Of a stretch of DNA of 64,000 nucleotides, positions 1-9,373 are shown piece by piece. The translations under genes were made by a program, and so were the position numbers. The stretch is from assembly GCA_964244115.1 (NCBI GenBank), contig CAXTHM010000003.1, positions 1 through 64,000 of the forward strand, in the 5' to 3' direction. Under the pieces are notes generated by a model. It saw only the letters and a list, made by a program, of their open reading frames with translations, made no database searches and was not told where the DNA came from. How positions within the stretch are numbered: the first letter of the stretch is position 1; every line of letters starts with the position of its first letter. Source of the stretch: CADCWK01 sp964244115 (GTDB taxonomy: Bacteria; Chloroflexota; Chloroflexia; Thermomicrobiales; UBA6265).

Positions 1-70
1 GGGCGAAGCTTGCGAGCCAGGCCGCCGCAGCGGCCTTCGCCGTCAGGCGAGACGGTCTCACGGGTGCAAC
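1..70. repeat. MITE-like dispersed repeat, left-half copy cut by window edge
   Basis: This stretch carries GGGCGAAGCTTGCGAG followed by a GGCCGCCGCAGCGGCC palindrome and a TTCGCCGTCAGGCGAGAC hairpin. The same order recurs at 17125-17180 and 32758-32810. No matching right half is visible in the next few hundred bases, so this is either a solo half or an element truncated by the window start. Confidence 0.6.
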
Positions 71-178
71 CTTGTCCACGGGACACTTGCGCAGGCTACC
101 GACGGAACTCCACAGCTCGCAGTGAGATCGCATCCGACCAGCGACGATCTCGTCACCGGTTGGATGTGCCTCATCGAG

Positions 179-787
179 TCAGGCCCGCTCGTCTCGACCA
201 GTCAGCGACGACAGCGCGGCGGCCGGGGCGGTCTCGCCGGCCGCGATCGCCGGGCGCTGCCAGGCCGGCTCGCCCAGCCCGGAGACCGAGCGGACCGGCC
301 GGACCGGTGTCTGCAACGACGGCTGCGACTTGCGCTGCTCCTCGAACGACGTCAGCCCGAGCTCGAACCGCTCCGGGTCGGACTCCTCGCCCGGCGCGGC
401 GTCGTGGAAGCCCATGATGCCCTCGGCGGTCCCGGCCTGGACGGCGGGGTGGCGGACGGCGTCGACCTTCGGGCTCCGGTCGACCCGCTCGCCGGGGATG
501 GTCGAGAAGTCCGGCGTCGCGCCCGGCGCCTGCGGCGAACTGTTGCCGCCCGGCGCCGGCGGGAACCGCAGCCGGAGCCGCCGACCATCGGCAGTGACGG
601 CCCCGGCCGCGGTCACGACCGAGCCGTGGACATCGGCCGACGAGGCGAACGCGCCGCCGCCCGCGCCGCTGAGCCCGCTCGACCCCATCGGCGAGGCGGT
701 GCTCTCGGTCCCGGTGACCTGCTCGGTCGCGTGGCCGGTCATATCGGATTCCGCCAGGCCGGGGGTCAGGTCCGCGTCGTCGCGCAT
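179..787 (-). CDS. hypothetical protein, low complexity
   Basis: The gene encodes about 202 residues rich in Gly, Ala, Ser, Asp and Glu, with no signal peptide, membrane segment or motif that I recognise. Residues 35-75 are Gly/Ala/Ser rich. ATG at 787 is the only usual start codon before the upstream in-frame TAG, but the 30 or so upstream codons are also open and acidic (NDEQDEDDP just before the Met), so a non-standard earlier start is possible. The minus-strand reading has balanced composition, while overlapping plus-strand frames are Arg/Pro/Gly rich in the manner of antisense shadows. It is the first gene downstream of the nucleoside phosphorylase on the same strand, with a 135-bp gap. 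Function unknown. Confidence 0.5.
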   Translation of the reverse strand: MRDDADLTPGLAESDMTGHATEQVTGTESTASPMGSSGLSGAGGGAFASSADVHGSVVTAAGAVTADGRRLRLRFPPAPGGNSSPQAPGATPDFSTIPGERVDRSPKVDAVRHPAVQAGTAEGIMGFHDAAPGEESDPERFELGLTSFEEQRKSQPSLQTPVRPVRSVSGLGEPAWQRPAIAAGETAPAAALSSLTGRDERA

Positions 788-922
788 CGGGTCGTCCTCG
801 TCCTGCTCGTCGTTCCGGGTCGGTCGGTCCGGGCTCGCGACCGCGGCCGACCGGTCATCGCCGCAAGTATGCCAAACCCGGGCCTAGAAGGCGCCGCAGA
901 TCAGGCATTCCGGTCGCTCGGG

Positions 923-1717
923 TCAGTCGGCTGGCGTAGACAATACCGCGACGGCCGCCTGATACAGCGCCCAGAGCCCGGCCTGGACCTCATCCGACCG
1001 GAACTGCGGGTCCCAGACCAGCTCGGCGAGCGAGTCGCTGACCGTAAAGGCCGTCGCCAGCGCGACGCCCCGGACCTGGCAGACCGCACAGACGGCTGAC
1101 GCTTCCATCTCCACCGTCAGCACCCCCTCACCCTGATAGTGGCGCAACTCGGCGACCGTCTCGCGGTACGGCGCGTCGATCGTCCAGGTCGGCCCGACCC
1201 GCGGAGTCACTCCCAGCCGAACCAGCTCCTCGCCGAGCCGATCGCTCAGACCTGGATCAGGGCGGGCCTCGACATCCCCCGGCAGGTAGTGGTGCGAGAC
1301 GCCCTCGTCCCGGATGGCCCGGTCGACCAGCGTGATCCCGCCGATCGGCAGGTCCCGCTGCAAGCCACCGGCGATCCCGATGCTGACGACCCGTCGGATA
1401 CCGAACGCGATCCACTCCTCGAGGATCGCCGAGACCATCGGGGCGCCGATCCCGAACCCGCCGCAGAGAAGCACTGGGGATCGGCCCGGCTCGTCGGCGG
1501 GGATGAGCAGCGTCGTCCCGCCGAAGCCGTTCTCGACCGTCACGACCCCCGGTTGGCTGGCGACCTCATCCAACAGAGCGGGCTGGTAGGTGAGGATCAG
1601 TCCACCCACCGCCGGGATGTCCGGCAGGCGCCCGGAGCCTCGCTGGTAGGCGATGAAGTCCGCCGGGGAGATGAACGCGTCCTCCGCGTGCTTGCCGGCG
1701 AAGGTGGGGAACGGCAT
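923..1717 (-). CDS. nucleoside phosphorylase, uridine phosphorylase-like
   Basis: This is a 264-residue PNP/UDP-family phosphorylase, expected to cleave a nucleoside with phosphate to the free base and ribose-1-phosphate in the cytoplasm. Visible family features are the Gly-rich GFGIGAP phosphate-binding segment near residue 90, the SIGIAGGL segment near residue 112, TIDAPYRET near residue 180, and the TVEMEASAV motif near 203 whose Met-Glu contacts the ribose. Length matches the family (about 250-290). The ATG at 1717 has a GAGGAG ribosome binding site 9 bases upstream. Substrate cannot be fixed from sequence; uridine is favoured by the DAPYRE segment. It stands alone, with a divergent 530-bp gap to the next operon. 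Confidence 0.85.
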   Translation of the reverse strand: MPFPTFAGKHAEDAFISPADFIAYQRGSGRLPDIPAVGGLILTYQPALLDEVASQPGVVTVENGFGGTTLLIPADEPGRSPVLLCGGFGIGAPMVSAILEEWIAFGIRRVVSIGIAGGLQRDLPIGGITLVDRAIRDEGVSHHYLPGDVEARPDPGLSDRLGEELVRLGVTPRVGPTWTIDAPYRETVAELRHYQGEGVLTVEMEASAVCAVCQVRGVALATAFTVSDSLAELVWDPQFRSDEVQAGLWALYQAAVAVLSTPAD

Positions 1718-2250
1718 GTCCGGTGCTCCTCATGGGCCTGACCAGATGCGCGTCAGCCCACCGTCATCCCATACTCAAAATTGACATAAGAAGGAACGGC
1801 CGAAGCGAGGGTCCAGGGAGCGGGACTGGCTGCCCGAGCGCGGGAGGAGATCGTGGCGAACGTCCGATCTCCTGGGGATCCGGCGGATGAGTCGAGCTCG
1901 AAGTGGAATCGACCACGGGTGTCCACATCTGGCAAGAGATACAGGACCTATGAGTCCTTGTCCCGGGCTGTTCGAGTATCGATGATTCGGAGCGTGATAT
2001 GTCAATGCGGCACGCCCGTCTTCACTGATTCCGCGGCTGTCGATGAGAGCCCCGCGCCTCGATGTGGCAAGGAAAATGACGAGATCGCCGGGAACGGTTT
2101 TCCACGTCGTTTGCGGCCTTGCCAGCACCCGGTGATGCAGGACAGCCTCCCTCCTCCCTGGGTCTTCAGGTCGTAGAGACGCTTCGTCGGGATCGCCCGC
2201 TCCGTTCCCGATGAACGTTCAGCGCCTCGCTCATCACACAAGGACCTCAC
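1718..2250. other. intergenic, no convincing gene
   Basis: This 533-bp gap separates the divergent phosphorylase and the phosphatase-led operon and should hold both promoters. Short reading frames on both strands have poor composition and no recognisable motif. Base composition looks somewhat less GC-rich than the neighbouring genes. I see no convincing -35/-10 pair or repeat. Confidence 0.5.
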
Positions 2251-4653
2251 ATGCAGGACACCAGGGAGGCGAGTTCGGCGATCCGTGAGACCGAGGGCGA
2301 ATCACTGGCGATGCTCTCCCGACTGGCGGGTCAGCGCTTCGGCACGACGGCCGACGCGACGCAGTCGGTCTTGACGAGCATCACGAGTGTCCTCGGGATG
2401 CGGACGTCCTGGGTCGCCAGAGCCGATTTCGTCGTGGGCGATCTGAAAATCGTCGCCGCGCACAATGAACCCAACGGGTGCGATGTCCAGGTCGCATCCA
2501 CCACCCCGCTCCCGCGGACGCTCTGCAGCATGGTCGTGAGCCAGGCGTCGCCGCGCCCGCTCATCATCGAGGATCTCCACTCCGATCTCGGGTATATGAA
2601 TAGCTCGGTTGCCAAGGAGTTTCCCGGCATCGGGTCCTACGTCGGTGTGCCGATCGTGCTCTCGGATGCGACCGTCTTCGGGACGCTCTGCGCCAGTGAT
2701 CCGGAGCCGAGACGGATCTCGACCCAGCAGGTCGAACTGCTGACCGTCCTCTCCCGGCTGCTGGCCACCCAGATCGAGCGGGACATCGAGAGTACCGCGC
2801 GCAGACGGGCCGAGGATCAGTACCGATTGCTTGCGGAGCGGGGAACCGATGTCCTGCAGGTCATCGACGCGGATGGTCGAGCGACGTACACGAGCCCGTC
2901 CGTCGCTCGGGTCCTCGGCTATGCCCCGGAGGACTATGCCCGGCTATCGCGCATGCCAGCCTGTGTTCTCGTCCATCCCGATGACCGGGCGCGTCATGAT
3001 GCCGCCTATGAACAGGCGCGCTCCGGACATGAGCAGAGCACGGAAGTCCGGTATCGCACGAAGCGTGAGGGCGACCGATGGATGGAGGTCACCTTCGGCT
3101 CATTGACCAGTGATACCGGGCACTGGCTGGGGACGCGGGCGCAACTCAGGGACGTCCATGACGCGCATGTCGCTCAGGCGAGTCTCCGAGCGAGCGAACG
3201 ACGCTTCTATGCCTTCATGGACAACGGTCCGATGGTCGCGTACATGAAATCGGCGACTGGCCACTACCTCTACGTCAATTCGCCCTTCGAGCGGACGTTC
3301 GGCGTCGACCTGGCCTGGCTCAGCGGCAAGACGGATGATGACTGGCTCAGGCCAGAGGAAGCGGCGGCGGTCCGGGAGAACGATCGCAACGTCCTGGCGA
3401 CGAACGAGGCGACGGAGTTCCTGGAGTCGCTCCGGCTGACTGACGATGAGCTACGGTACTGGTACTCCTTCAAGTTTCCCTTCACCGACGCCGCCGGCCG
3501 GGTCCTGCTTGGCGGGATCTCGATCGATATCACCGAGCGGCGAAAGCAGGAGATCGAGCATGGTCTCCTCGCGGCCATCGTCCACGACTCCCAGGACGCG
3601 ATCTACGGCAAGACATCCGATGGCATCGTCACGAGCTGGAACCCGGCGGCGGAACGGCTCTACGGCTATCAGGCCGGTGAGATGATCGGTCGGAGCCTCG
3701 ATCGGCTGATTCCCCCCGGCCAGACGGACGATCTGCGTGAACTCACGGCTCGCGTCTGTGACGGTGAACGGATCGAGATGCATGAGACCCAGCGCCAACC
3801 CAGGGACGGCCCGGCGATCGATGTCGCGCTTACCATCTCCCCCATCCGTGACCCCGAGGGCGAGATCGTCGGCGCGTCCACGATTGCCCGCGACGTCACC
3901 GAGCGAAAGCGGCTGATCGAGGAACGCCAGCAGCTCTACGCGGAGTTGCAGGCGGAGATCCATCGCGCGGCCGAGATCCAGGCGCATCTGCTCCCTCGCT
4001 ACGTTCCCATTCTTCCGGGGTACGAGTTCGCGGCGGTCTGCCTGCCGGCTCGCGAAGTGGGCGGGGACTTCTTCGACTGGAACGCGGGCCGGGAACGGGT
4101 CAGGCTCTCGCTGGGAGATGTGACGGGCAAGGGCATGTCCGCCGCGCTGCTCATGGCGACGGCTCGAGCCGGGATCCGTTCCATCGTCGACCGCCCGGTG
4201 GCCAAGGTGCTGACCGCGGTCAATCGGGCGCTCGGACCCGATCTGGAGCAGTCCGATTCCTTCATCACCCTGTTCCACGCCGAGCTGGAATCGAATGGCC
4301 GACTGAGCTACTCCGACGCGGGACACGGCCTCGCGATGATCATCTGGAAGGACGGAACGCTCGAGCCCCTTCAGCAGCAGTCCCTGCCGCTCGGCATCCT
4401 GCCCGAGACGATCTACCAGGAAAGCACGACGTGGCTCGAGCCTGGGGATACGCTCATCGTCTACAGCGACGGACTTCCCGACGCCAGAGAGGATCTCGAC
4501 CTCAGCGATCCCGCCAAGGTCGCTGCGTATTGCGCCAACGAGACCGACGTCAACCGGATGCTCGAGCGCCTGGTCGATCTCGCGAGTGGGGACGGACCAC
4601 GTCCCGATGATCTGACCCTCATCCTCATCCACCGGAAGGAGGAGAGCTTGTGA
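2251..4653 (+). CDS. GAF-PAS-PAS-PAS-SpoIIE (PP2C) serine phosphatase
   Basis: This 800-residue protein is an RsbU/RsbP-type sensor phosphatase that should dephosphorylate a STAS anti-sigma-factor antagonist. A GAF domain spans about residues 20-180, three PAS domains lie at about 188-310, 315-430 and 435-555, a short coiled linker follows, and a PP2C/SpoIIE domain fills about 585-797. The metal-binding acidic residues are visible in REVGGDFFDW (near 605), LGDVTGKGMSAA (near 622), SDAGHG (near 690) and VYSDGLPDARE (near 738). No membrane segment is seen. The ATG follows AAGGA by 6 bases. It is the first gene of a six-gene operon, and its TGA overlaps the ATG of the next gene. The likely partners, a STAS protein and an RsbW-like kinase, lie downstream in the same operon. 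Confidence 0.92.
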   Translation: MQDTREASSAIRETEGESLAMLSRLAGQRFGTTADATQSVLTSITSVLGMRTSWVARADFVVGDLKIVAAHNEPNGCDVQVASTTPLPRTLCSMVVSQASPRPLIIEDLHSDLGYMNSSVAKEFPGIGSYVGVPIVLSDATVFGTLCASDPEPRRISTQQVELLTVLSRLLATQIERDIESTARRRAEDQYRLLAERGTDVLQVIDADGRATYTSPSVARVLGYAPEDYARLSRMPACVLVHPDDRARHDAAYEQARSGHEQSTEVRYRTKREGDRWMEVTFGSLTSDTGHWLGTRAQLRDVHDAHVAQASLRASERRFYAFMDNGPMVAYMKSATGHYLYVNSPFERTFGVDLAWLSGKTDDDWLRPEEAAAVRENDRNVLATNEATEFLESLRLTDDELRYWYSFKFPFTDAAGRVLLGGISIDITERRKQEIEHGLLAAIVHDSQDAIYGKTSDGIVTSWNPAAERLYGYQAGEMIGRSLDRLIPPGQTDDLRELTARVCDGERIEMHETQRQPRDGPAIDVALTISPIRDPEGEIVGASTIARDVTERKRLIEERQQLYAELQAEIHRAAEIQAHLLPRYVPILPGYEFAAVCLPAREVGGDFFDWNAGRERVRLSLGDVTGKGMSAALLMATARAGIRSIVDRPVAKVLTAVNRALGPDLEQSDSFITLFHAELESNGRLSYSDAGHGLAMIIWKDGTLEPLQQQSLPLGILPETIYQESTTWLEPGDTLIVYSDGLPDAREDLDLSDPAKVAAYCANETDVNRMLERLVDLASGDGPRPDDLTLILIHRKEESL

Positions 4654-6890
4654 TGACCGATCGTCCGGCTCGAACACCGAGCCGATGGTGGCGGGCGGTC
4701 ACACTCCTGATCCTGCTCCTGCTGTCGGTCCTGCCTGGGGCGATGAACCCGGTCTCTGGCGCTCAGGGCGTCGCCGGGACCCCCGCCGCCAGCACCCCCT
4801 CGCCCGTCCGCTCTCCGGCCGGCACGCCAACGCCAGGGAACGCCGACCCCGATACGTTCGCAGCCTATGGCTACGACGATGTGGATGCTCGGGGGATGCA
4901 CGCGTCCGTCGACTACTATTTCCCACTGCCACGCTCTGCCGCCGCCGCTGAAGCCGGCCAACTCGATCTCGTCTACAGCCACTCTCCCCTGCTGATTCCC
5001 GACCGCTCGACCATGACGGTCCTGGTCGATGATCAGACGATCACCAGTGTGCGGTTAGCCCAGCCGAATGGTCTCGGTGGTCATCTCTCGGTGCCACTGT
5101 CGATCGCGGACGCCGACAGCGACTCGATCAACGTCCGGCTCTCGTTCTCTCTTCGGCTCACCCGGGACGAGTGCGAAGTCGCTGATGATCCGGCCCTCTG
5201 GGTGACGATTCACGGAGTGTCCACCGTCTCGTTCGTGGGCGGGACTGCGACGTCCGCTCTCCCACTGAACGACGTGGCCGCCCTGTTCCGTTCCCGCGGG
5301 AACGAGCCGGCAGCGGCTCCCACCTTCGTGCTTCCGGAGTCACCGGCGCCAGCGACCCTCGATGCCGGCGGGATCGTCGCTTATCAGCTCGGCCGGTGGT
5401 CCGGCCAGGCAACGCAGGATCCGCTGCTGGGTGAGCTGACCGCAACGGCCCCTCCCGCCGACGGTCCGGCCATCCTGATCGGACCGGGGAACGCGCTGCC
5501 CCTTGGCGAGGGATGGGGCCCCCTCGCCTGGGATGGACAGCAGTTCCTGCTCGATGGCGTACCGGTCCCACCCGACGATGGTGTCCTCGCCCTCAGGCAA
5601 CAGCCTGTCCCGCACCTCCTCGTCAGTGGCGCGACGGACGAGGCCGTCCGGAAGGCCGCCCTGGCGCTGACGCGCCCACTGGACGGCGCGATCTACGACA
5701 GCTCGGCGGTGGTGATCACGGGTGAGGCGCTCCCGGTCGCTACCGGCCAGTTCGCCTGGGAACAGGGCGCGGCCAGCTTCGCCGAGCTCGGGGTCGCCAC
5801 CCGTGCGGTGACCGGTCCCGGAGAGCACTTCCTCGACCTGCCGTTCGAGCGCCCCGCCGACTGGACCTTGCGCGATGGCGGCACGCTTCAGGTCCAGCTC
5901 GACGTCTCCCCGGCGATTCGCCTGGAAACCTCGTGGGTGCGCGCGGTCGTCAACGGGATCGACGTCGGGGCTCAACCACTGCGGTCCGCCGACCAAGGGG
6001 TCGATCGCTATGTCTTCGTGCTGCCGGCCGGTCAGCTGAACAGCGGTCTCGAAGGCCGGCCCGTGCGAGACCTCAACCTCCAGCTCCGCATCTTCCTCGA
6101 TGTTCCCCATGAAGCCTGCGTCTCCGACGACCCGCAGAAGGCCTGGGCCAGTCTGCTCCCGACCTCGGCCTGGGTGCTCCCGAATGACGAGTACGAGGGG
6201 ATGGACATCGGCCGGTTCCCGGGACCCTTCGCGGCGCCGGAGAACCCGGCTTCGGCGGGAATCGTCGTGCCCGACGGGGCGTCCCCCGAAGAGATCCTGT
6301 CCGCGCTCCACATCACGGCCGCGCTGGGTCGGTGGGACGCCTACCGTGCGCCGATGGTCCCTCAGATCCTGACCCCGCTCGGGATCTCCGCCGATGCATT
6401 GGGCGCGCGGCCGCTGATCCTGGTCGGTGGTCCGAATCGCAACTCCCTGGCGCATGACGTCGATGAGCCCATGCTCACGGACCTGCGGCCGCCGGCCTAT
6501 GCGGACTCGCCCGCCGCGCCCTATGGGCTCTTGCGGCTGGCCGCGTCGCCGTGGTCCTCGGATTGGCCGCTCCTGATCGTGGCGGGGTCGGGACCGCAGA
6601 ACGAGGGCGCACGGTTGGCCGCCACGGCGCTCGGAGCGGCGGACACACTGACGTCCATCCAGGGCACCGGCGTCGTCGTGACCGGCGCCGATACCCCGCA
6701 GGAGATCGTGGGTGCTTCGCCACCGAACACGGCTCCCGCCGACCTGTCCCCGTATGTCATTCAGGAAGGCCGTCCCTGGATCGAGCGGATCCCGGCCTGG
6801 CAGGTGATCGGGGCGATCCTGCTGGTCACGTTCATCGTCCTGGTGGTGGGTGTCGTCGTGTTGCGCTGGGTACGAGCGGGTGCTCGCTAG
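4653..6890 (+). CDS. bcsB: BcsB-like periplasmic cellulose synthase subunit
   Basis: About 745 residues. A signal peptide/anchor spans residues 12-32 after an Arg-rich start, followed by a low-complexity Pro/Thr/Ala stretch, a long beta-rich extracytoplasmic body, and one C-terminal membrane segment near 715-740 ending in basic residues. This is the architecture of BcsB, which guides nascent glucan from the BcsA channel. A family-like segment is RLTRDECEVADDPALW near residue 170, with the Cys-x-Asp pattern repeated in the second half (HEACVSDDP). Start is ATG 4653 or the preceding GTG 4650; GGAGGAG lies 9 bases upstream, and the ATG overlaps the stop of the phosphatase gene by one base. The stop is immediately followed by the ATG of the synthase. 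Sequence identity to classical BcsB is probably low, so polymer identity is inferred. Confidence 0.8.
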   Translation: MTDRPARTPSRWWRAVTLLILLLLSVLPGAMNPVSGAQGVAGTPAASTPSPVRSPAGTPTPGNADPDTFAAYGYDDVDARGMHASVDYYFPLPRSAAAAEAGQLDLVYSHSPLLIPDRSTMTVLVDDQTITSVRLAQPNGLGGHLSVPLSIADADSDSINVRLSFSLRLTRDECEVADDPALWVTIHGVSTVSFVGGTATSALPLNDVAALFRSRGNEPAAAPTFVLPESPAPATLDAGGIVAYQLGRWSGQATQDPLLGELTATAPPADGPAILIGPGNALPLGEGWGPLAWDGQQFLLDGVPVPPDDGVLALRQQPVPHLLVSGATDEAVRKAALALTRPLDGAIYDSSAVVITGEALPVATGQFAWEQGAASFAELGVATRAVTGPGEHFLDLPFERPADWTLRDGGTLQVQLDVSPAIRLETSWVRAVVNGIDVGAQPLRSADQGVDRYVFVLPAGQLNSGLEGRPVRDLNLQLRIFLDVPHEACVSDDPQKAWASLLPTSAWVLPNDEYEGMDIGRFPGPFAAPENPASAGIVVPDGASPEEILSALHITAALGRWDAYRAPMVPQILTPLGISADALGARPLILVGGPNRNSLAHDVDEPMLTDLRPPAYADSPAAPYGLLRLAASPWSSDWPLLIVAGSGPQNEGARLAATALGAADTLTSIQGTGVVVTGADTPQEIVGASPPNTAPADLSPYVIQEGRPWIERIPAWQVIGAILLVTFIVLVVGVVVLRWVRAGAR

Positions 6891-8994
6891 ATGACCGGGG
6901 TGTCCGACACCGTCACGGGGACCGGTCCCGCCGACACCGTCACGGGGACCGGTCCCGCCGACACCGTCACGGGGACCGGCCCCGCACCGGCGGCGATGAC
7001 GGACCAGCATCGCAGGATGCTGATTCGTCGCTATGCCATCAGAGTCCTGATCGTCGCCAACCTGTGTCTGGGCAGCTATTACATGGTCTGGCGCTACACC
7101 GCGTCGATCAACTGGGGCTTCTGGCCGCTCGCCTTCGGACTGCTCGCGGCGGAGACCTACAGCTTCGTCGATTCCTGGCTGTTCGGCGGCAGCATGTGGA
7201 AATGGCACCGTCGCTATGACGTCCCGCCAAAGGGAGGCGACGAGACGGTCGACGTCTTCATCACCTGCTACAACGAACCGGTGGAACTGGTCCAGGCGAC
7301 GGCGGAAGCCGCACTCCGGCTCAGCCATCCCTGCACCGTCTACATTTGCGATGATGGCGACAGTGCCGGAATGCGGGCGATGGCCCAGCGGATCGGCTGC
7401 GAGTACATCGTGCGGTCGGAGGAGTGGCGCGGCAAGGACCGGCACGCCAAGGCCGGGAACCTCATCAACGCCCTGGACCTGACCGACGGCGAGTTCCTGC
7501 TGATCCTGGATGCCGATCAGGTCCCCTTTCCGCGACTCCTCGACGAGACCCTCGGCTATTTCAGGGACCCCGCCGTCGCGTTCGTCCAGACGCCGCAATG
7601 GTTCAACAACGTCCCCGCCGGTGACCCGTTCGGGAGCCAGGCGCCGCTCTTCTACGGGCCGATCCAGGAAGCCAAGGACGGGTGGAACGCCGCCTTCTTC
7701 TGTGGGTCCAACGCCGTGGTTCGACGCGATGCCCTGCTCCACGCCGGGCTCGTCAACTACGCGCGTGACCTTCGCGTCCAGTTGCACGCCATCCTGGATG
7801 AGGCATCCAGGCGACTGGACCAGGTCGCCTGGGATCTGGCCGAGCGCGGGGACACCCGGTATGTGGTGGCGGTCCGTGAGCTTCAGCGCGCCGTCCAGGA
7901 GGCCAAAGGAACTGACGTACCGTTTCCAGCGGAAGGCACAGGTCGCAGCCCGGACACTGGTCGGACAGGATATGGCCGCGATCGCGCTGGATCTGAGCGA
8001 TATCCCGGGCGTCTCGGCCGGTGCTGTCGTGACCGCCCGGCTCAACAGCATCATGGACGACCCCGCCGCGCTCACGACCCTCACGTCACGGGAGACTTCA
8101 CCGCTGCAGGCCATCGCCGAGATCCGGGACCTCCTGCTCCGGGTCGACGTCGACCGGGCATTCGAGGCCATGCCGGTGATGTCCCTCTCGACCATCTCGG
8201 TCACCGAGGACATGGCGACGGCGATGCGCTTGCACTCGCTTGGCTACCGCTCAGTCTACCATCCCACGATCCTCGTCCATGGGCTGGCGCCGGAGGACCT
8301 CCGGACGGCGCTGCAGCAGCGGCTCCGGTGGGCACAGGGGACGATCCAGGTGATGCTGCGGGAGAACCCGCTCACGTATCCGGGCCTAAAGCCCATGCAG
8401 CGGCTGATGTACTTCGCCACCATGTGGAGCTATCTCTCCGGGTTCTTCGCGGTCGTCTACCTGTCCGCCCCGATCCTCTACCTGATCCTGGGCTGGACAC
8501 CGGTCACGGCCTACTCCGACGAGTTCTTCTGGCGACTGATACCCTATCTCCTGGTGAACCAGGCCCTCTTCACCGTCGTGTCGTGGGGGTTGCCGACGTG
8601 GCGCGGCCAGCAGTACAGCCTGGCCCTGTTCCCAATCTGGATCAAGGCCGTCACGAGTGCGATCGGGAGCGTCTACTTCGGCCAGAAGCTGGCATTCGTC
8701 GTCACCCCCAAATCCCGCCAGAGTGGCATATCGCTCCGGCTCATCCGTCCGCAGTTGGTCTTCATGGTCCTGCTCATCATGGCGGTCATCGTCGGGTTGG
8801 GCCGTTTGGCCATCGGTGCCAACGAGGATGGGGTGCCGATCGTGATCAACGTGCTCTGGGCGGTCTACGACCTCGTCGCCTTGAGTGCCGTCCTCGACGC
8901 GACCTTCTACCGACCGGCGGGCGACGACGATCCGGTCGTGTCGGTCGACAGCGCGGCAGCGATCCATGGTCGGGCCGGGATGGGCAGCAGATAG
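6891..8994 (+). CDS. bcsA: BcsA-like GT2 synthase, frameshifted, no PilZ domain
   Basis: This is a membrane processive glycosyltransferase of family GT2. Two membrane segments lie near residues 50-95, then the catalytic core: CDDGDS (D154/D155), LDADQ (D207/D209), and, after a frame change, TED (about 438-440) and QRLRW (about 476-480), followed by at least five membrane helices and a FVVTPKS gating-loop-like segment. The reading frame shifts at 7905-7909 in a three-A run. Dropping one A gives EAKELTYRFQRKA and one continuous 700-residue protein; without that the frame runs on as nonsense to 9119. A segment of about 130 residues, partly coiled-coil-like, is inserted between the DxD and TED motifs compared with classical BcsA. 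The C-terminus ends soon after the last helix, with no PilZ c-di-GMP domain. The start abuts the bcsB stop. Confidence 0.85.
6906..6986 (+). repeat. three tandem 27-bp repeats in the synthase N-terminus
   Basis: Three consecutive 27-bp units start at 6906, 6933 and 6960, each encoding DTVTGTGPA. The first two are identical and the third differs by two bases. Because the unit is a multiple of three, copy-number change would keep the frame. The repeats sit before the first membrane segment, so they form a cytoplasmic Thr/Gly/Pro-rich tail. Confidence 0.95.
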
Positions 8995-9019
8995 CTCCCT
9001 CGAAAGGAAGCACCAACGC

Positions 9020-9373
9020 ATGGCCAGCACGATGGACTATTCGGTGGACACGCCCGGCGGTGAGCTCGGCGTCGCCCATCTCTCCGGGCGGCTCGATATC
9101 GGCTCAGCGGCGGCGATGAAGAAAGCGTTCGCCGACACCGTCGCAGCGGGAAGCCGTCAACTGGTTGTCGATCTGGGGCTGGTCAGCTTCATCGACAGCT
9201 CTGGGCTGAGCGCGCTCGTCAGCGGTCTGCGCGCTGCCCGGCAGGCCGGCGGCGATCTCCGGATCGCGGCGGCCGGTGAGCAGCCATCGGCGCTCTTCTC
9301 GCTGACATCTCTGGATCAGGTGTTTCGGCTCTACCCGACCGTGGAGGCAGCAGTCGATGGCTACTCAGAGTGA
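9020..9373 (+). CDS. STAS-domain anti-sigma-factor antagonist-like protein
   Basis: A 117-residue single STAS domain of SpoIIAA/RsbV type. The signature VSFIDSSGLSAL carries the Ser-Ser pair in which one Ser is phosphorylated by an RsbW-type kinase and dephosphorylated by a SpoIIE-type phosphatase. ATG 9020 is preceded by AAAGGAAG at 9003-9010; upstream in-frame codons belong to the synthase 3' end read in another frame. It begins 26 bp after the synthase stop, and the kinase gene starts inside its 3' end (17-bp overlap). No sigma factor gene is nearby, so this switch may act on another target, plausibly the synthase. Confidence 0.92.
   Translation: MASTMDYSVDTPGGELGVAHLSGRLDIGSAAAMKKAFADTVAAGSRQLVVDLGLVSFIDSSGLSALVSGLRAARQAGGDLRIAAAGEQPSALFSLTSLDQVFRLYPTVEAAVDGYSE

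Noticed and set aside
5340..8213. 957-codon minus-strand open frame opposite bcsB/bcsA
   Set aside because: It spans two real genes of clear family on the other strand and has no motif of its own.
8995..9119. C-terminal extension of the BcsA-like protein in the first frame
   Set aside because: That frame after 7910 is Arg/Pro/Gly-rich nonsense running through the coding sequence of the true C-terminal half and into the STAS gene.
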